Shown here: positions 12,659 to 21,912 of the stretch, in pieces
Numbering within the stretch: the first letter of the stretch is position 1
How the letters are laid out: every line of letters starts with the position of its first letter
Origin: CAVVEQ01 sp963828855
Lineage (GTDB): Bacteria > Chloroflexota > Anaerolineae > Anaerolineales > Anaerolineaceae
Direction of reading: 5' to 3'
Length of the DNA stretch: 64,000 bases
NCBI GenBank assembly: GCA_963828855.1
Contig: CAWHGB010000002.1
Span: 868,001 to 932,000 of the forward strand
Made by a program: the position numbers and the translations under genes
Notes under the pieces: model-generated
The model's input: only the letters and a program-made list of their open reading frames with translations
What the model was told of the DNA's origin: nothing
Databases searched by the model: none

Positions 12659-13397
12659 ATGAATTACTTAAATCTTATCCTCGTCGTGTTGCTTTCTTAC
12701 CTGGTCGGTTCCATCCCTTTCGGATTGATCATCGTTAAAACCTTCACCGGTAAGGACGTGCGCGAAGTGGGCAGCGGTCGGACCGGCGGCACCAATGCAA
12801 TGCGCGCGGCCGGCTTGTTCGCCGGGGTTCTCACTGGGTTGGGAGATGTCTTCAAGGGATTGGTGAGCGGATGGCTGGCAGATGTATTGTTACCTGGCGA
12901 CCCCCTGGTTAAAGGTTATTGCCGTGCTGTTGGCGATCGTCGGGCATAATTACTCGATCTTCCTGATCAAACGCAATAATGCCGGCAGGCTTGCACTGGA
13001 AGGCGGCGCAGGAGGCGCAACCGCTTTCGGCGGCGCTCTAGCGCTTTGGTCTCCCATTTGGATGATCCTGCTGCCGCTCCTTGCATTGGTCTATCTACTA
13101 GTGGGATTCGCCTCCGTCATGACCATGTCGGTGGGCTTCTTTTGCATCATCATTTTTATCGTTACCGCATACATGGGAATCACTCCCCCGGTATATATTC
13201 TCTACGGAGTCGGTGCTTTGGTCCTCACGCTGATCGCACTGCAACCCAACCTGAAGCGTCTAAAAAATGGCACTGAACGCTCGGTGGGATTGCGCCGCTA
13301 CCTGGAAAAGAAACGGGAGGCAAAACACGCCTCCCAGGATGGGCAAACAAGACTCCATCTTCCCAGTAGAATTCGACCAAAAATCACGAATACTTAA
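12659..13397 (+). CDS. plsY: Acyl-phosphate:glycerol-3-phosphate acyltransferase PlsY
   Basis: Makes lysophosphatidic acid from acyl-phosphate and glycerol-3-phosphate in the cytoplasmic membrane. Motif 1 is VGSGRTGGTNAMRAAG; motif 2 follows GHNYSIFLI as EGGAGGATAFGG; five or more membrane segments are present. One extra G near 12,914 breaks the frame, and removing it joins VLLPGDPLVK to VIAVLLAIVGHNYS. In the well-studied PlsY proteins motif 2 is GGKGVAT; here the lysine is replaced by alanine. The C-terminus is about 40 residues longer than usual and basic. ATG at 12659 is preferred over GTG at 12644. Its end overlaps the convergent hydrolase gene by four bases. Confidence 0.88.
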
Positions 13398-14256
13398 ATC
13401 TCTTCCCCAGGTTCCAGGTCACCACTTTCAAGTGAAACCTGTTTGAACAGGAAATTAACGTTGCGCCGGTGAAGCTCGGGAGCCAGTCCTCCAAGAAGGA
13501 CGCGGCTCTTCCCGCAGGATGACCAGATCGATCGCTTCCAGGGCTTCCTCGGGGTAACGCTTTCGAGCGGCGGCTTTGACCGCCTTTTTGATCGCTGCCA
13601 GGTACGCCAGGTTGCTTTTGACCGCTTCGTCGATCTCCCCGCGCAGGATAATATCCCCGTGTCCCTGGATGATATTTTCGAGGCTGATCTTGCCGATCTT
13701 GCGGATGGTGGTTGCCAACTCCTCAGCATCCCCGCCAACGATATATGGCAGTGGCATGAAAGCGTCCCCGGCGAAGAGCACGCGGTCCTCCTCCACCAGT
13801 ACCGAAATGCCATCCGCGGAGTGCCCCGGGGTGCAGTGCAGGATCAGGTTCTTCTTACCCACCCGTAGGGAAAGCGTGCCGTGGTCGATGGTTAGATTGG
13901 GATAAACCAGCTTAATATTCTTATATCCCGGGTTGCTGTGTTGGGCTGCTTCCAGTGCTTTGGTGCCGTGTGGATCCATCAGATTCCGGCACCCCAGGTG
14001 AGAAATGATCGTCGCGCCCGGGAAAGAAACAGTTACCCCAGGAGTGATCGGCATGGGAATGAGTGTTGATCACGTACCGAACGGGGATGCCCAGGTCATC
14101 CTCGAGGAAATCGCGCATCTCGCGGGTCTCCTCGGGTAACGCCAGGGTATCGATCACCACTGCCCATTGCGGTCCGGTGATCGCCCCGGCGGTCACCTGG
14201 GCGTAGACCTCGCTTTGAAACCAGTAAACATTATCAGATACGCGTTCTCGCTGCAT
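13394..14256 (-). CDS. Metallo-beta-lactamase-fold hydrolase
   Basis: About 286 residues after removal of two extra bases (near 14,020 and 13,500). It has the metal motif NTHSHADHSWGN (HxHxDH), a later His in CTPGHSADGISV, Asp in FAGDAFMPLP and a final His in IQGHGDIILRGE. These ligands fit a binuclear zinc hydrolase of the glyoxalase II/beta-lactamase superfamily. The N-terminus (QRERVSDNVYWFQSEVYAQVTAG) resembles class B-like and quinoprotein-relay-type members. Substrate unknown. ATG at 14256 follows AGGTGG. Confidence 0.85.
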
Positions 14257-14313
14257 AAAACCACCTGGAAAGAATATATGTTGTGAGGATAGCATACTCG
14301 CAGTCAAAAGTCA

Positions 14314-14350
14314 AAAAAGGGCATTCTACAAAGCGCAGAATGCCCTTTTT
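14314..14350 (-). terminator. Terminator of the amino acid ABC transporter operon
   Basis: AAAAAGGGCATTCT pairs with AGAATGCCCTTTTT around a nine-base loop. A T-run follows on the minus strand, 16 bases past the restored stop of the ATPase gene. The A-run on the other side makes it potentially bidirectional. Confidence 0.85.
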
Positions 14351-14365
14351 ACCTATGATTGAAGT

Positions 14366-15098
14366 CTACAGTACTTTGCTCAGGAAGGCCTTGGTGCGGG
14401 CGTGCTTTGGATTCTCGAACAAGCACTTTGGGAGGTGCCTCCTCGATGATCTTTCCACCGTCCATCAGGATGGCCCGGTCGGCAGCCGCCTTGGCGAACC
14501 CGATTTCGTGGGATACCACCACCATGGTCATGCCCTCTTTCGCCAAAGCCAGCATAACGTCCAGCACCTCCTGGATCATTTCCGGGTCAAGTGCGCTTGT
14601 GGGTTCGTCGAACAGCATGATCTTGGGATTCATAGCTAGAGCCCTGGCAATGGCCACCCGCTGCTGCTGCCCACCCGAAAGCTGCGGTGGGCGCATTTCG
14701 GCTTTTTCCGGTATGCCCACTTTTTCCAGGAGTTTCATCGCCACGTCGCGGGCTTCTTTCTTGTTGCGATGACGGATGATGCGCTGTGCAAGGGAGATAT
14801 TTTCCAAAACGCTGAGGTGCGGGAAGAGGTTGAACTGCTGGAAAACCATACCCACCTCGGTTCGCACAAGGTTGATATTCTTGGCTCCAGCCAGGGGAAT
14901 GCCATCGACGATGATGCTGCCCGAATCGAACTCCTCCAGGCGATTGATACACCGGAGCAATGTGGATTTTCCTGAGCCGGATGGGCCTATCACCACCACA
15001 ACCTCACCCTTCTTGATATCCAGGCTGACCCCTTGCAGCGCATGACAATCCCCGAAATACTTATGAATATTCTTAATTTGGATTATCGCTTCAGGCAT
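14366..15098 (-). CDS. Polar amino acid ABC transporter ATPase (GlnQ/HisP type)
   Basis: ATP-hydrolysing subunit of a type I importer. Walker A is GPSGSGKST, Q-loop VFQQFNLFPHL, signature LSGGQQQR, Walker B IMLFDEPTSALD and switch His in VVSHEIGFA. An extra T near 14,425 throws the last 25 residues out of frame; removing it restores the usual ending with ENPKHARTKAFLSKVL and a stop at 14366. It starts three bases after the permease stop, so the two are translated from one message. Confidence 0.95.
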
Positions 15099-15101
15099 GG
15101 C

Positions 15102-15917
15102 TCACCTCTCCGTCTTGGTTTTGCGTTCAGTGTAGGCCACCAGTCGCGCGGAAAGCAGGGTCATCACCAGGTAGACCAGCGCAACCATCGACCAGGTCTG
15201 CAGGGTGTTGAAATGGATCGCGGAGTATTCCCGACCGCGGCGGGTGAGATCAGCCACAGCCACCACGGAAACCAGGGAGGAATCCTTGAGCAGGGTGATG
15301 AACTCGTTGCCGATGGCCGGTAGGATCACCCGGAAGGCCTGTGGCAGGATGATATGGCGCATGGACTCGAAATAGCTCAACCCCAGACTTCGTGCGGCTT
15401 CCATCTGTCCCTTGGGGATGCTCTGGATACCCGCCCGTACGACCTCGCTCATATAAGCGCCGTATCCAATGGTTAGCCCTACGATCGCCATGACTATAGC
15501 GTTTGTCTGGTAATTGGAAAGCGTTTCATTGCCAGTAGCGCGGCCGATCTGCTGGATGAGCGCCGGCATGGCAAAATACCAGAACAGCAGTTGAACCAGC
15601 AGCGGGATACCACGGATAATTTCAACATAGGCTGTGGCAATCCCCCGGATGATCTTGTTCCCCGATACCCTGCCCAGGCCACCGAACAAGCCGACGATAA
15701 GAACAAGGATGAAGGAGGTGACCGTTACATAGATCGTTACCCAGATGCCTTCCTTGAAAAACTTAAGCATGTTCAGGTAGGGATCGGGCTGGGTAATTAC
15801 CAGGAAAAGGATTATGAGGATTACCGCCAGGAAAAGATACCAACCGGAGTCTATATGATATTTCGCCTTTCTCGGCGCATCATCCTTGAGTTCAGCGTTT
15901 TTTTGTTTTTTTGGCAT
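15102..15917 (-). CDS. Polar amino acid ABC transporter permease (HisM/GlnP type)
   Basis: 271 residues. A cytoplasmic N-tail of about 25 residues and a membrane segment precede the six-helix BPD_transp_1 domain. The permease signature that contacts the ATPase is EAARSLGLSYFESMRHIILPQAFR. The N-terminal helix and the sequence around VEIIRGIPLLVQLLFWYFA are typical of single-gene permeases that form homodimers. It lies between the binding-protein gene and the ATPase gene, behind a hairpin that should lower its expression relative to the binding protein. Confidence 0.95.
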   Translation of the reverse strand: MPKKQKNAELKDDAPRKAKYHIDSGWYLFLAVILIILFLVITQPDPYLNMLKFFKEGIWVTIYVTVTSFILVLIVGLFGGLGRVSGNKIIRGIATAYVEIIRGIPLLVQLLFWYFAMPALIQQIGRATGNETLSNYQTNAIVMAIVGLTIGYGAYMSEVVRAGIQSIPKGQMEAARSLGLSYFESMRHIILPQAFRVILPAIGNEFITLLKDSSLVSVVAVADLTRRGREYSAIHFNTLQTWSMVALVYLVMTLLSARLVAYTERKTKTER

Positions 15918-15940
15918 ATCGTCCTTCCAGGGAACAAAAA

Positions 15941-15969
15941 AATACCTGCGAGGTTCGCCCGCAGGTATT
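15941..15969 (-). terminator. Intercistronic hairpin/attenuator between binding protein and permease
   Basis: A perfect 10-bp stem (15941-15950 with 15960-15969) is followed on the minus strand by seven T residues. It sits between the binding-protein stop (15985) and the permease start (15917). In ABC importers such hairpins usually give partial termination and stabilise the upstream mRNA so that binding protein is made in excess. Confidence 0.85.
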
Positions 15970-15984
15970 CCCTTTTATTAGTAT

Positions 15985-16735
15985 TTATTGTCCCGCAAGC
16001 CATTTCTGTTCAAGAGCGGTCACGGTGCCATCTGCAATGACTGCCTTGAGGGCGACGTTGACCTTATCCAGCAGGTCGGTCTTGGTCTTGCAGAAAGCGA
16101 TCGCGTAGCTTTCATCGGTGAAGACCGAACCGGTGGTTGTCAGCATATCCGGATTCTTCCCGATATAGGCCAGCGCGGTCGGGTAATCGGCAATGACCGC
16201 GTCGATCTGCGCGTTGGAGAGATCGAGGAAAGCCAGCTCGTAGGAATCGTAGGGTTTGTAAGTCTACGTTCGGAATCTTCTTGGCTTCGATTTCACCTGT
16301 GGTTCCCAGCTGGGCAGCTACGGTCTTCCCCGCCAGGTCATCCTTGCTGGTGATCCCGGTTTCGTCCTTGCGGATGACCACGATCTGCCCCGCGTTGATG
16401 TAGGGGTCGGAGAAGTTCATCACCGCCCGGCGCTCGTCGCTGGCTGAAATCGCCGCGATGGCCACATCATAGGTGCAGTTGGTCACACCAGCTATGACCG
16501 AATCGAACGGGGTGTTGACGAATTCGATCTTCATGCCCGCCTTATCAGCGATCGCGTTCATCAATTCCACGTCGAAACCGGTGAGGTCGTTGGTCTTCTC
16601 ATCTACGATCTCAAACGGTGGGAAGGTGGCGTCGGTGGCAACCTTGACGGTTCCGGATGCGGATTGACCGCAGGCTGAAAGCAGGATGCCTGCCAGGACC
16701 AAAACAGAAACAATGATCAAACTGGTTCTTTTCAC
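15985..16735 (-). CDS. Polar amino acid ABC transporter substrate-binding lipoprotein (family 3)
   Basis: Starts with GTG at 16735 behind AGGAGGAGAAC. The lipoprotein signal ends LLSACG. The SBP_bac_3 domain shows VATDATFPPFEIVDE, GFDVELMNAIADKAG, CTYDVAIAAISASDERR and a second lobe ending LEQKWLAGQ. One extra T near 16,264 breaks the frame; with it removed, the sequence runs on through YKPYDSYELAFLDLSNAQ to the stop at 15985. The family binds glutamine, glutamate, arginine, cystine or related compounds; the exact ligand cannot be read from sequence alone. Confidence 0.93.
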
Positions 16736-16771
16736 GTTCTCCTCCTGTGGAATGGTAGTTTGTGCGTTATC

Positions 16772-16798
16772 ATTATAGCATAGCCAAAAAAACGTCAA
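16772..16798 (-). promoter_or_regulatory. Sigma-70-type promoter of the amino acid ABC operon
   Basis: On the minus strand TTGACG is followed after 15 bases by a consensus TATAAT, about 35 bases before the GTG start of the binding protein. The spacer is short, but both boxes are near consensus. Confidence 0.7.
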
Positions 16799-16827
16799 CC
16801 CTGAAATTGGGAGGGAGTCATTCATTA

Positions 16828-17514
16828 ATGCCCGATCTGGTCAAAGCTGAATTCCACTGTCATTCCACATACTCCTCCGATTCCCTCGCCACACTCGAAT
16901 CTCTTCTCCGTGAAACGCGTAAAAAGGGCATCCAGCGCCTGGCGATTACCGATCATTCCAATTTGGAAGGCGCACTGGTCGCCAAAAAAATGGATCCGGA
17001 ACTGATCGTCGTTGGCGAGGAGATCAAGACCGACCGCGGGGAGATCCTGGCCTATTTCCTGACCGAAAAGCTGCCCAAGGGGATCAAACCGGAAGAGGCA
17101 TTCAAACGACTCAGGGACCAGGGCGCGTTCATCAGTCTCTCCCATCCTTTTGATATCCAGCGCGAACATTGGACGGAGGAGGAGATCGAGCATTTCCTGC
17201 CTTATCTGGATGCAATCGAAGTGTTCAATTCCCGCTGCATGAGCCGCGAACCGAACCGGCATGCCGCGGATTTTGCCCGGAAGATGGGCATTCCAGGAAT
17301 GGTGGGTTCGGATGCGCACATCCCCTGGGAAATGGGTCGCGCCAGTTTGACCCTGCCGGCGTTCCAGGATGCTGAGAGCCTGCGCGAGGCGCTGAAGAGT
17401 GCCATGGCGGAGACCCGGTTATCCACGCCATTGATCCACTTCACCTCCCGTTACGCGTATATGAAAAAAGCCTGGCAGCGCTCGCGCGCGGAAGCAAAAC
17501 AAGCTGGCAATTGA
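16828..17514 (+). CDS. PHP-domain phosphoesterase (TrpH/YciV-like)
   Basis: 228 residues from ATG 16828, which follows GGGAGGGAG. The PHP metal-binding residues are present: HCHSTYSSDS near the start, ITDHSN, a Glu in VGEEIKTDRGE, SHPFDI and GSDAHIPWEMG. Small stand-alone PHP proteins include 3',5'-nucleoside bisphosphate phosphatases and predicted 5'-3' exonucleases. The C-terminus lacks the longer extension of RNase AM. It is monocistronic; the -35 box of the next gene, tRNA-Leu, overlaps its stop codon. Confidence 0.88.
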   Translation: MPDLVKAEFHCHSTYSSDSLATLESLLRETRKKGIQRLAITDHSNLEGALVAKKMDPELIVVGEEIKTDRGEILAYFLTEKLPKGIKPEEAFKRLRDQGAFISLSHPFDIQREHWTEEEIEHFLPYLDAIEVFNSRCMSREPNRHAADFARKMGIPGMVGSDAHIPWEMGRASLTLPAFQDAESLREALKSAMAETRLSTPLIHFTSRYAYMKKAWQRSRAEAKQAGN

Positions 17515-17538
17515 CGATTTCCATTGATGCGATAAAAT
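17511..17538 (+). promoter_or_regulatory. Promoter of tRNA-Leu
   Basis: TTGACG at 17511-17516 and TAAAAT at 17533-17538 are separated by 16 bases. The mature tRNA begins nine bases later at 17548. Confidence 0.8.
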
Positions 17539-17547
17539 AGGATTCGT

Positions 17548-17631
<84 letters not shown>

Positions 17632-17685
17632 TTTATTTGGTTTTTGAAGTCAGTAAAGATTCTGAAGAAACTTTCAGTTTAGGCA

Positions 17686-17713
17686 TACGGCACAAATCAT
17701 AAGTTGTGCCGTA
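17686..17713 (+). terminator. Hairpin downstream of tRNA-Leu, probable replacement terminator
   Basis: TACGGCACAA (17686-17695) pairs perfectly with TTGTGCCGTA (17704-17713) and is followed by TTTATTTATC. It lies 55 bases after the tRNA, at the start of the island. Apart from this hairpin and the promoter at 17881, I see nothing in 17632-18011. Confidence 0.65.
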
Positions 17714-17880
17714 TTTATTTATCGTTCATATGGATTCCCCAATTAACCTGAACGAATGACCAATTTCAAAGAGCCAGGTATTTTTATAATAGATCGTAAA
17801 AAGGGTTTGGTTTCTCCAGGGACTATAACTTACGATATTAGAGGGAATTAATTTACATACCATTTATTGAAGCAACTAAC

Positions 17881-17909
17881 TTGTATGCGCATTACCATTC
17901 TTGTAAAAT
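17881..17909 (+). promoter_or_regulatory. Predicted promoter of the LAL-type regulator
   Basis: TTGTAT (17881-17886), 17 bases, then TAAAAT (17904-17909). The start codon lies about 100 bases further on, leaving room for a 5' leader. Confidence 0.6.
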
Positions 17910-18011
17910 GAAGTCAATAAACACGACCCAAACAGATCATTTTGGACTTCTTCATATTATTTGTGTTTATCTGTTTTTGTGGAATTTCTCGGTAGACTAA
18001 AAGGTGAAAGA

Positions 18012-20753
18012 GTGTCAAAGACTAATTCCTGTGTGACTTCGGGGAATAAGGAAAACGAATCATTATCGCCGGACCAAACTGGAAATTTGCTCCAAACGAA
18101 GTTATTCATCCCTCCAATTCGCCTAAACCAAATCAACCGTCCTCGTCTTTCCAATCTGCTCGATACCAGTTTTAACTACGCCCTTATCCTGGTATCCGCC
18201 CCCGCAGGTTATGGTAAAACAACCCTGGTCAGTAGTTGGCTTCAAGAAAAAAGAATCCCTTCAGCTTGGCTTTCCCTTGATGACGGTGATAATGATCCAA
18301 TTCGTTTTTTACTTTACCTGCATGCCGCTCTTGCACCTTTTTCGCCAGGGATTGAGGATGAATTTCACAGCATGCTCCAGGGCATTCAACCTGCTCTACA
18401 TGAAAATGCGATTAATCTCCTTGTGAACGAATTAGCATCGACTTCAAATCCGTTTATTCTCATTCTTGACGATTTTCACACCATTCACTCGGACGCAGTA
18501 TTAAGAATTCTTACATATCTTCTTGATCATCTGCCACCGCAGATGCACTTGGTGATCCTTACCCGGGCTGATCCCCCTCTACAGCTTTCCCGCATGCGTG
18601 TCCGCAATCAGCTCTTGGATATCCGGGCGGACCAGCTGCGCTTTTCGCAAGATGAGATCGCCTCATTTTTGAACGATGCAATGGGTTTGACGCTCTCGAC
18701 CAACGATCTTTCCGCCTTGGAAGCACGGACGGAGGGGTGGATTGCCGGTTTACAATTAGCAGCCCTTTCGATGCAAAGTTGTGAAGACGTCCATGCTTTC
18801 GTCTCAGCGTTCACGGGCAGCCATCATTATGTCATGGACTTCCTGGTCGAAGAAGTGCTCAAGCTTCAACCGAAAAATGTGAGTGCTTTCCTGCTGCAGA
18901 CTTCATTCCTGGATCGTTTATGTGGCTCGCTATGCGAAGCAGTCGTCGAGACGGATCCGACAGACCCCATGGATGGACAAACGCTTTTGGAGGCTTTGGA
19001 AGAGAAGAATCTTTTCCTTATTCCTCTTGACGATCAGAAGCATTGGTACCGCTATCATCATCTTTTTGCAGACGTCCTCCGAAAACGTCTTGAACACCAG
19101 TATCCTAATTTGCTTCCCGAATTGCACCGCCGCGCATCCCGATGGTACGAGCAAAACGGGTTAATCGCCGAATCCATTCATCAGTCTATTGCTGCCAGCG
19201 ATCAGGATCGGGCTGCGCAGCTGATCGAGCAAAACGGCTGTTTCATTCTCATGACCGGGGAGGTCATGACCTTGTTGAATTGGGTCGACGCCATCGATTA
19301 CCAACCGGAAAGCCACCCCTGGTTGGCCATTCAAAAAGCCTGGGCACTGGCCCTGACAGGGAACCTGGATCGTGTCGAATCAACACTTCGGGTTCCTGAA
19401 GAACTGCTTACCCCGCTCCAACCCACGGTTGAGGTCAGGACGATGCAGGGAACCATCGCTGCAGCTCGGGCGCATTGCGCGAACCTGCAAGGGGACACCC
19501 TTTCAGCTGCGAAATATGCCCGGCAAGCTCTGGACCTGCTACCCGATTGCAGTTCCATCTCTCAAAGCATCCGCAGTGTGGCAACTTCGATCCTGGGGGA
19601 TGCCAGTTGGATCAACGGCAACCTGGAGGAGGCTACGTACGCATACACCGAAGCCATCCGTATTGGTCGGGAAGCCGGAAACCTGCACATGGTCATCATC
19701 GCCAATTCCAACCTGGCGGAGATATTTGTGGAACAAGGCCAGCTCCATAAAGCAGCCGATATATTAACCCGCTCCCTGCAAATGGCGATTCGTCCGGATG
19801 GTCAAAAATCGCCTCTGGCCGGTAAACTCTACGCCGGTCTGAGCAGGTTGGCCTATGAACGCAACCAAATGAACGAAGCGGATCAGTACATTCAGCAGTG
19901 TATCGATCTGTGCAGGCAGTGGGGGGATATCGACATACAAGCCATCGCCTTCGCAATACTGGCAAGATTAAAGCTCGTCCTGGGAAATCCGGAAGCAGCC
20001 AAGGATGCCTTTTGGGAGGCGGAACAACTACTCGGCGAGCATCTTCATTCTCCGCTGCGATCTACTGAGTTGAAATATGAGTTGGCGCGCTATTGGCTTG
20101 CCCAAGGAAATCTGGAAAAACCCTCACAATTCATTCCGAAAAGTGCCCAGGTGAGTGAAGACTTAATTCCCTATCGGCGGCAGACCGAATATGTAATTCT
20201 GCTGAGGGTGCTCCTGGCTCGAAAAGATTATAAAGAGGCCATCGCGTTGTCCAAAATATTGCTCCAGCAGGCAGAATTAGCTGGGCGGATGGGATTGGTC
20301 ATCGAAATCCTGATCCTCCAGGCTCTCGCTTTCCAGGAAAAGAAAGATACCGACCAATGCCTTGTGGTTTTGGAAAGAGCCCTCGCCCTTGCCAATGCGG
20401 AGGGATACGTGCGCATTTTCCTGGATGAGGGCGAAACCATGACGAGAATGCTGTGCCAGGTTCAGTCGCGTCAGGTCGGGGGTAGTTACGCTGAAGAATT
20501 GTTGTCAAAAATCGGTAAAATTCCCAACATGACCCAGCCATCCATGCAGCTTCTAGTCGAGCCTCTAACGACGCGCGAGATCGAGGTGTTGAAACTAATC
20601 AAAGCCGGCTGTTCCAATCAGGATATCGCCGAGCAATTGGTAATCTCCCTCCCCACCGTGAAACGACATATCAGCAATATCTATGGCAAGCTGGGGGTGG
20701 AAAGCAGAACACAAGCGGTGGCAATCGGTAAAGAGCTCAAAATATTCGATTGA
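18012..20753 (+). CDS. LAL-type (MalT-like) ATP-dependent LuxR-family transcriptional regulator
   Basis: 913 residues from GTG 18012, preceded by AAAGGTGAAAGA; an upstream ATG at 17961 is in frame but lacks a ribosome site. The N-terminal STAND ATPase has Walker A SAPAGYGKTT and Walker B FILILDDFHTIH, and LTRADPPLQLSRMRVR follows. The middle (about 330-830) is a helical repeat region of TPR type (SILGDASWINGNLEEATYAY and similar). The C-terminal LuxR helix-turn-helix is LTTREIEVLKLIKAGCSNQ through SLPTVKRHISNIYGKLG. Such proteins are activated by a bound inducer plus ATP. It stands first in the island and probably controls the genes behind it. The frame is intact, unlike many genes outside the island. 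Confidence 0.93.
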   Translation: MSKTNSCVTSGNKENESLSPDQTGNLLQTKLFIPPIRLNQINRPRLSNLLDTSFNYALILVSAPAGYGKTTLVSSWLQEKRIPSAWLSLDDGDNDPIRFLLYLHAALAPFSPGIEDEFHSMLQGIQPALHENAINLLVNELASTSNPFILILDDFHTIHSDAVLRILTYLLDHLPPQMHLVILTRADPPLQLSRMRVRNQLLDIRADQLRFSQDEIASFLNDAMGLTLSTNDLSALEARTEGWIAGLQLAALSMQSCEDVHAFVSAFTGSHHYVMDFLVEEVLKLQPKNVSAFLLQTSFLDRLCGSLCEAVVETDPTDPMDGQTLLEALEEKNLFLIPLDDQKHWYRYHHLFADVLRKRLEHQYPNLLPELHRRASRWYEQNGLIAESIHQSIAASDQDRAAQLIEQNGCFILMTGEVMTLLNWVDAIDYQPESHPWLAIQKAWALALTGNLDRVESTLRVPEELLTPLQPTVEVRTMQGTIAAARAHCANLQGDTLSAAKYARQALDLLPDCSSISQSIRSVATSILGDASWINGNLEEATYAYTEAIRIGREAGNLHMVIIANSNLAEIFVEQGQLHKAADILTRSLQMAIRPDGQKSPLAGKLYAGLSRLAYERNQMNEADQYIQQCIDLCRQWGDIDIQAIAFAILARLKLVLGNPEAAKDAFWEAEQLLGEHLHSPLRSTELKYELARYWLAQGNLEKPSQFIPKSAQVSEDLIPYRRQTEYVILLRVLLARKDYKEAIALSKILLQQAELAGRMGLVIEILILQALAFQEKKDTDQCLVVLERALALANAEGYVRIFLDEGETMTRMLCQVQSRQVGGSYAEELLSKIGKIPNMTQPSMQLLVEPLTTREIEVLKLIKAGCSNQDIAEQLVISLPTVKRHISNIYGKLGVESRTQAVAIGKELKIFD

Positions 20754-20776
20754 TAGGCAGTAGAGCCGTAATTACT

Positions 20777-20814
20777 AACGCTGGTAAAGGAATGATCCTT
20801 TACCAGCGTTCTTT
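20777..20814 (+). terminator. Terminator of the LAL regulator gene
   Basis: A perfect 15-bp stem (20777-20791 with 20796-20810, loop ATGA) is followed by CTTTTATT. It separates the regulator from the small-gene group that starts at 20942. Nothing else is seen in 20754-20941. Confidence 0.92.
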
Positions 20815-20941
20815 TATTGTCTTGATTAAAAATAGCAGAATGTGATCGATCTATTTTCCCGCGAAATAAATACAACCCCAAATACAACCTTTAGTTGATG
20901 AGTCTTCATCGGTAAATTGATAACTTAGAACAAGAGGAAAC

Positions 20942-21214
20942 ATGACGTACAAGAACAATGAAAACATTGCGGAGAGTAAGGGCGTGCTTTCCAAAATCGC
21001 TTACACAGGATTTTACGAGATCCATGTCAAAGGCCAATTAGATGAAAGCTGGTCGGATTGGTTGGAAGGTCTGGAGGTGAAGCTAATAGATAACGGAGAA
21101 ATGAACCTTTTCGGGTACATCGGAGATCAGGCTGCTCTAATGGGCATCCTGAACAAATTGTACGGTCTAAACCTGACCTTGCTTTCGGTGAGCCAGGTTG
21201 GGAAAAAGAAATGA
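20942..21214 (+). CDS. Small protein of unknown function, 90 residues
   Basis: ATG follows AAGAGGAAAC. The protein is acidic in the middle and has the pattern FYEIHVKGQLDESWSDW, then LFGYIGDQAALMGILNKL and a hydrophobic tail LTLLSVSQV. As far as I recall, short proteins with this pattern (xYxIxVxGxLDxxWxxW...DQAALxGxLxxL) occur next to LAL regulators in filamentous Chloroflexota and related bacteria, without assigned function. No signal peptide or membrane segment. Its stop overlaps the next possible ATG (ATGA), suggesting one transcript with the following genes. Confidence 0.75.
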   Translation: MTYKNNENIAESKGVLSKIAYTGFYEIHVKGQLDESWSDWLEGLEVKLIDNGEMNLFGYIGDQAALMGILNKLYGLNLTLLSVSQVGKKK

Positions 21215-21246
21215 AACCAAAAGAAATCAAAAAGGAGAATTCAGAA

Positions 21247-21480
21247 ATGGAAAACAAAATTGTGTTCAATCCCGATTTAGGAAACCTTGCGATGAGTGCG
21301 TTCATCATAGAGAAAGTACATAACTGCGCAGATTGCCCGATCCGCAAATTAGCGGTTAAACAACCTAATTCGTTTTTTGCGAGGATGCATAACTGGCACA
21401 AGACCTGGTGGCCAGGGTGGAAGGCGCAACAGGCGAGGGTATGCCCTCTCCGTGCCAATGCCAATCCCATCGTTAAATAA
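21247..21480 (+). CDS. Small cysteine/histidine-rich protein of unknown function
   Basis: 77 residues from ATG 21247, which follows AAAAAGGAGAATTCAGAA; an in-frame ATG at 21211 overlaps the previous stop but has no ribosome site of its own. The order of possible metal ligands is Cys-x-x-Cys (HNCADCPIRKLA), then HNWHKTWW, then a last Cys in ARVCPL. The region is basic and rich in Trp. This could bind a metal ion or nucleic acid; I do not recognise the family. Confidence 0.65.
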   Translation: MENKIVFNPDLGNLAMSAFIIEKVHNCADCPIRKLAVKQPNSFFARMHNWHKTWWPGWKAQQARVCPLRANANPIVK

Positions 21481-21534
21481 AAAAATCTTTTTGGGAATCA
21501 ATTTTTTGGACTTAAACCAATACGAGGAGTTTAA

Positions 21535-21876
21535 ATGGAAAACACAAATAAGTTAAATCAGATTTTTGAAGCGGTCGCGTGGGGCGCATTTTTTGTCCTT
21601 TGGGGGTTCACAATATTGTTCACATCCCTGCCGAATGCTATTGGCACTATAGGCATCGGTCTGATTCTGATCAGTTTGAACGTAGCGCGATCCCGGAATG
21701 GATTACCTGTAAGTGTTTTTTCGACCACTTTAGGTATCCTGGCACTTCTGCTTGGGTGTGTTGAGTTGGTATTGCCTTACTTTCAGATCTCCTTCGAGAT
21801 ACCCTACTTCGCAATCCTGCTGATCGTGTTTGGTGGCAGTTTGATCACGCGTCAGATGAAGGAAATCAAAAAATAA
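21535..21876 (+). CDS. Small membrane protein, three to four helices
   Basis: 113 residues, ATG after ACGAGGAGTTTAA. Hydrophobic segments lie at about 12-30 (AWGAFFVLWGFTILF), 36-52, 60-82 and 86-103, with a basic C-terminal tail (RQMKEIKK). The pattern resembles LiaF/DUF5668-like small membrane proteins but is not diagnostic. It is in line with its neighbours, 54 bases after the previous stop, and probably part of the same transcript. Confidence 0.7.
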   Translation: MENTNKLNQIFEAVAWGAFFVLWGFTILFTSLPNAIGTIGIGLILISLNVARSRNGLPVSVFSTTLGILALLLGCVELVLPYFQISFEIPYFAILLIVFGGSLITRQMKEIKK

Positions 21877-21912
21877 TTCACATAATCACTACTCCTTGAA
21901 AGGAGATCAACC

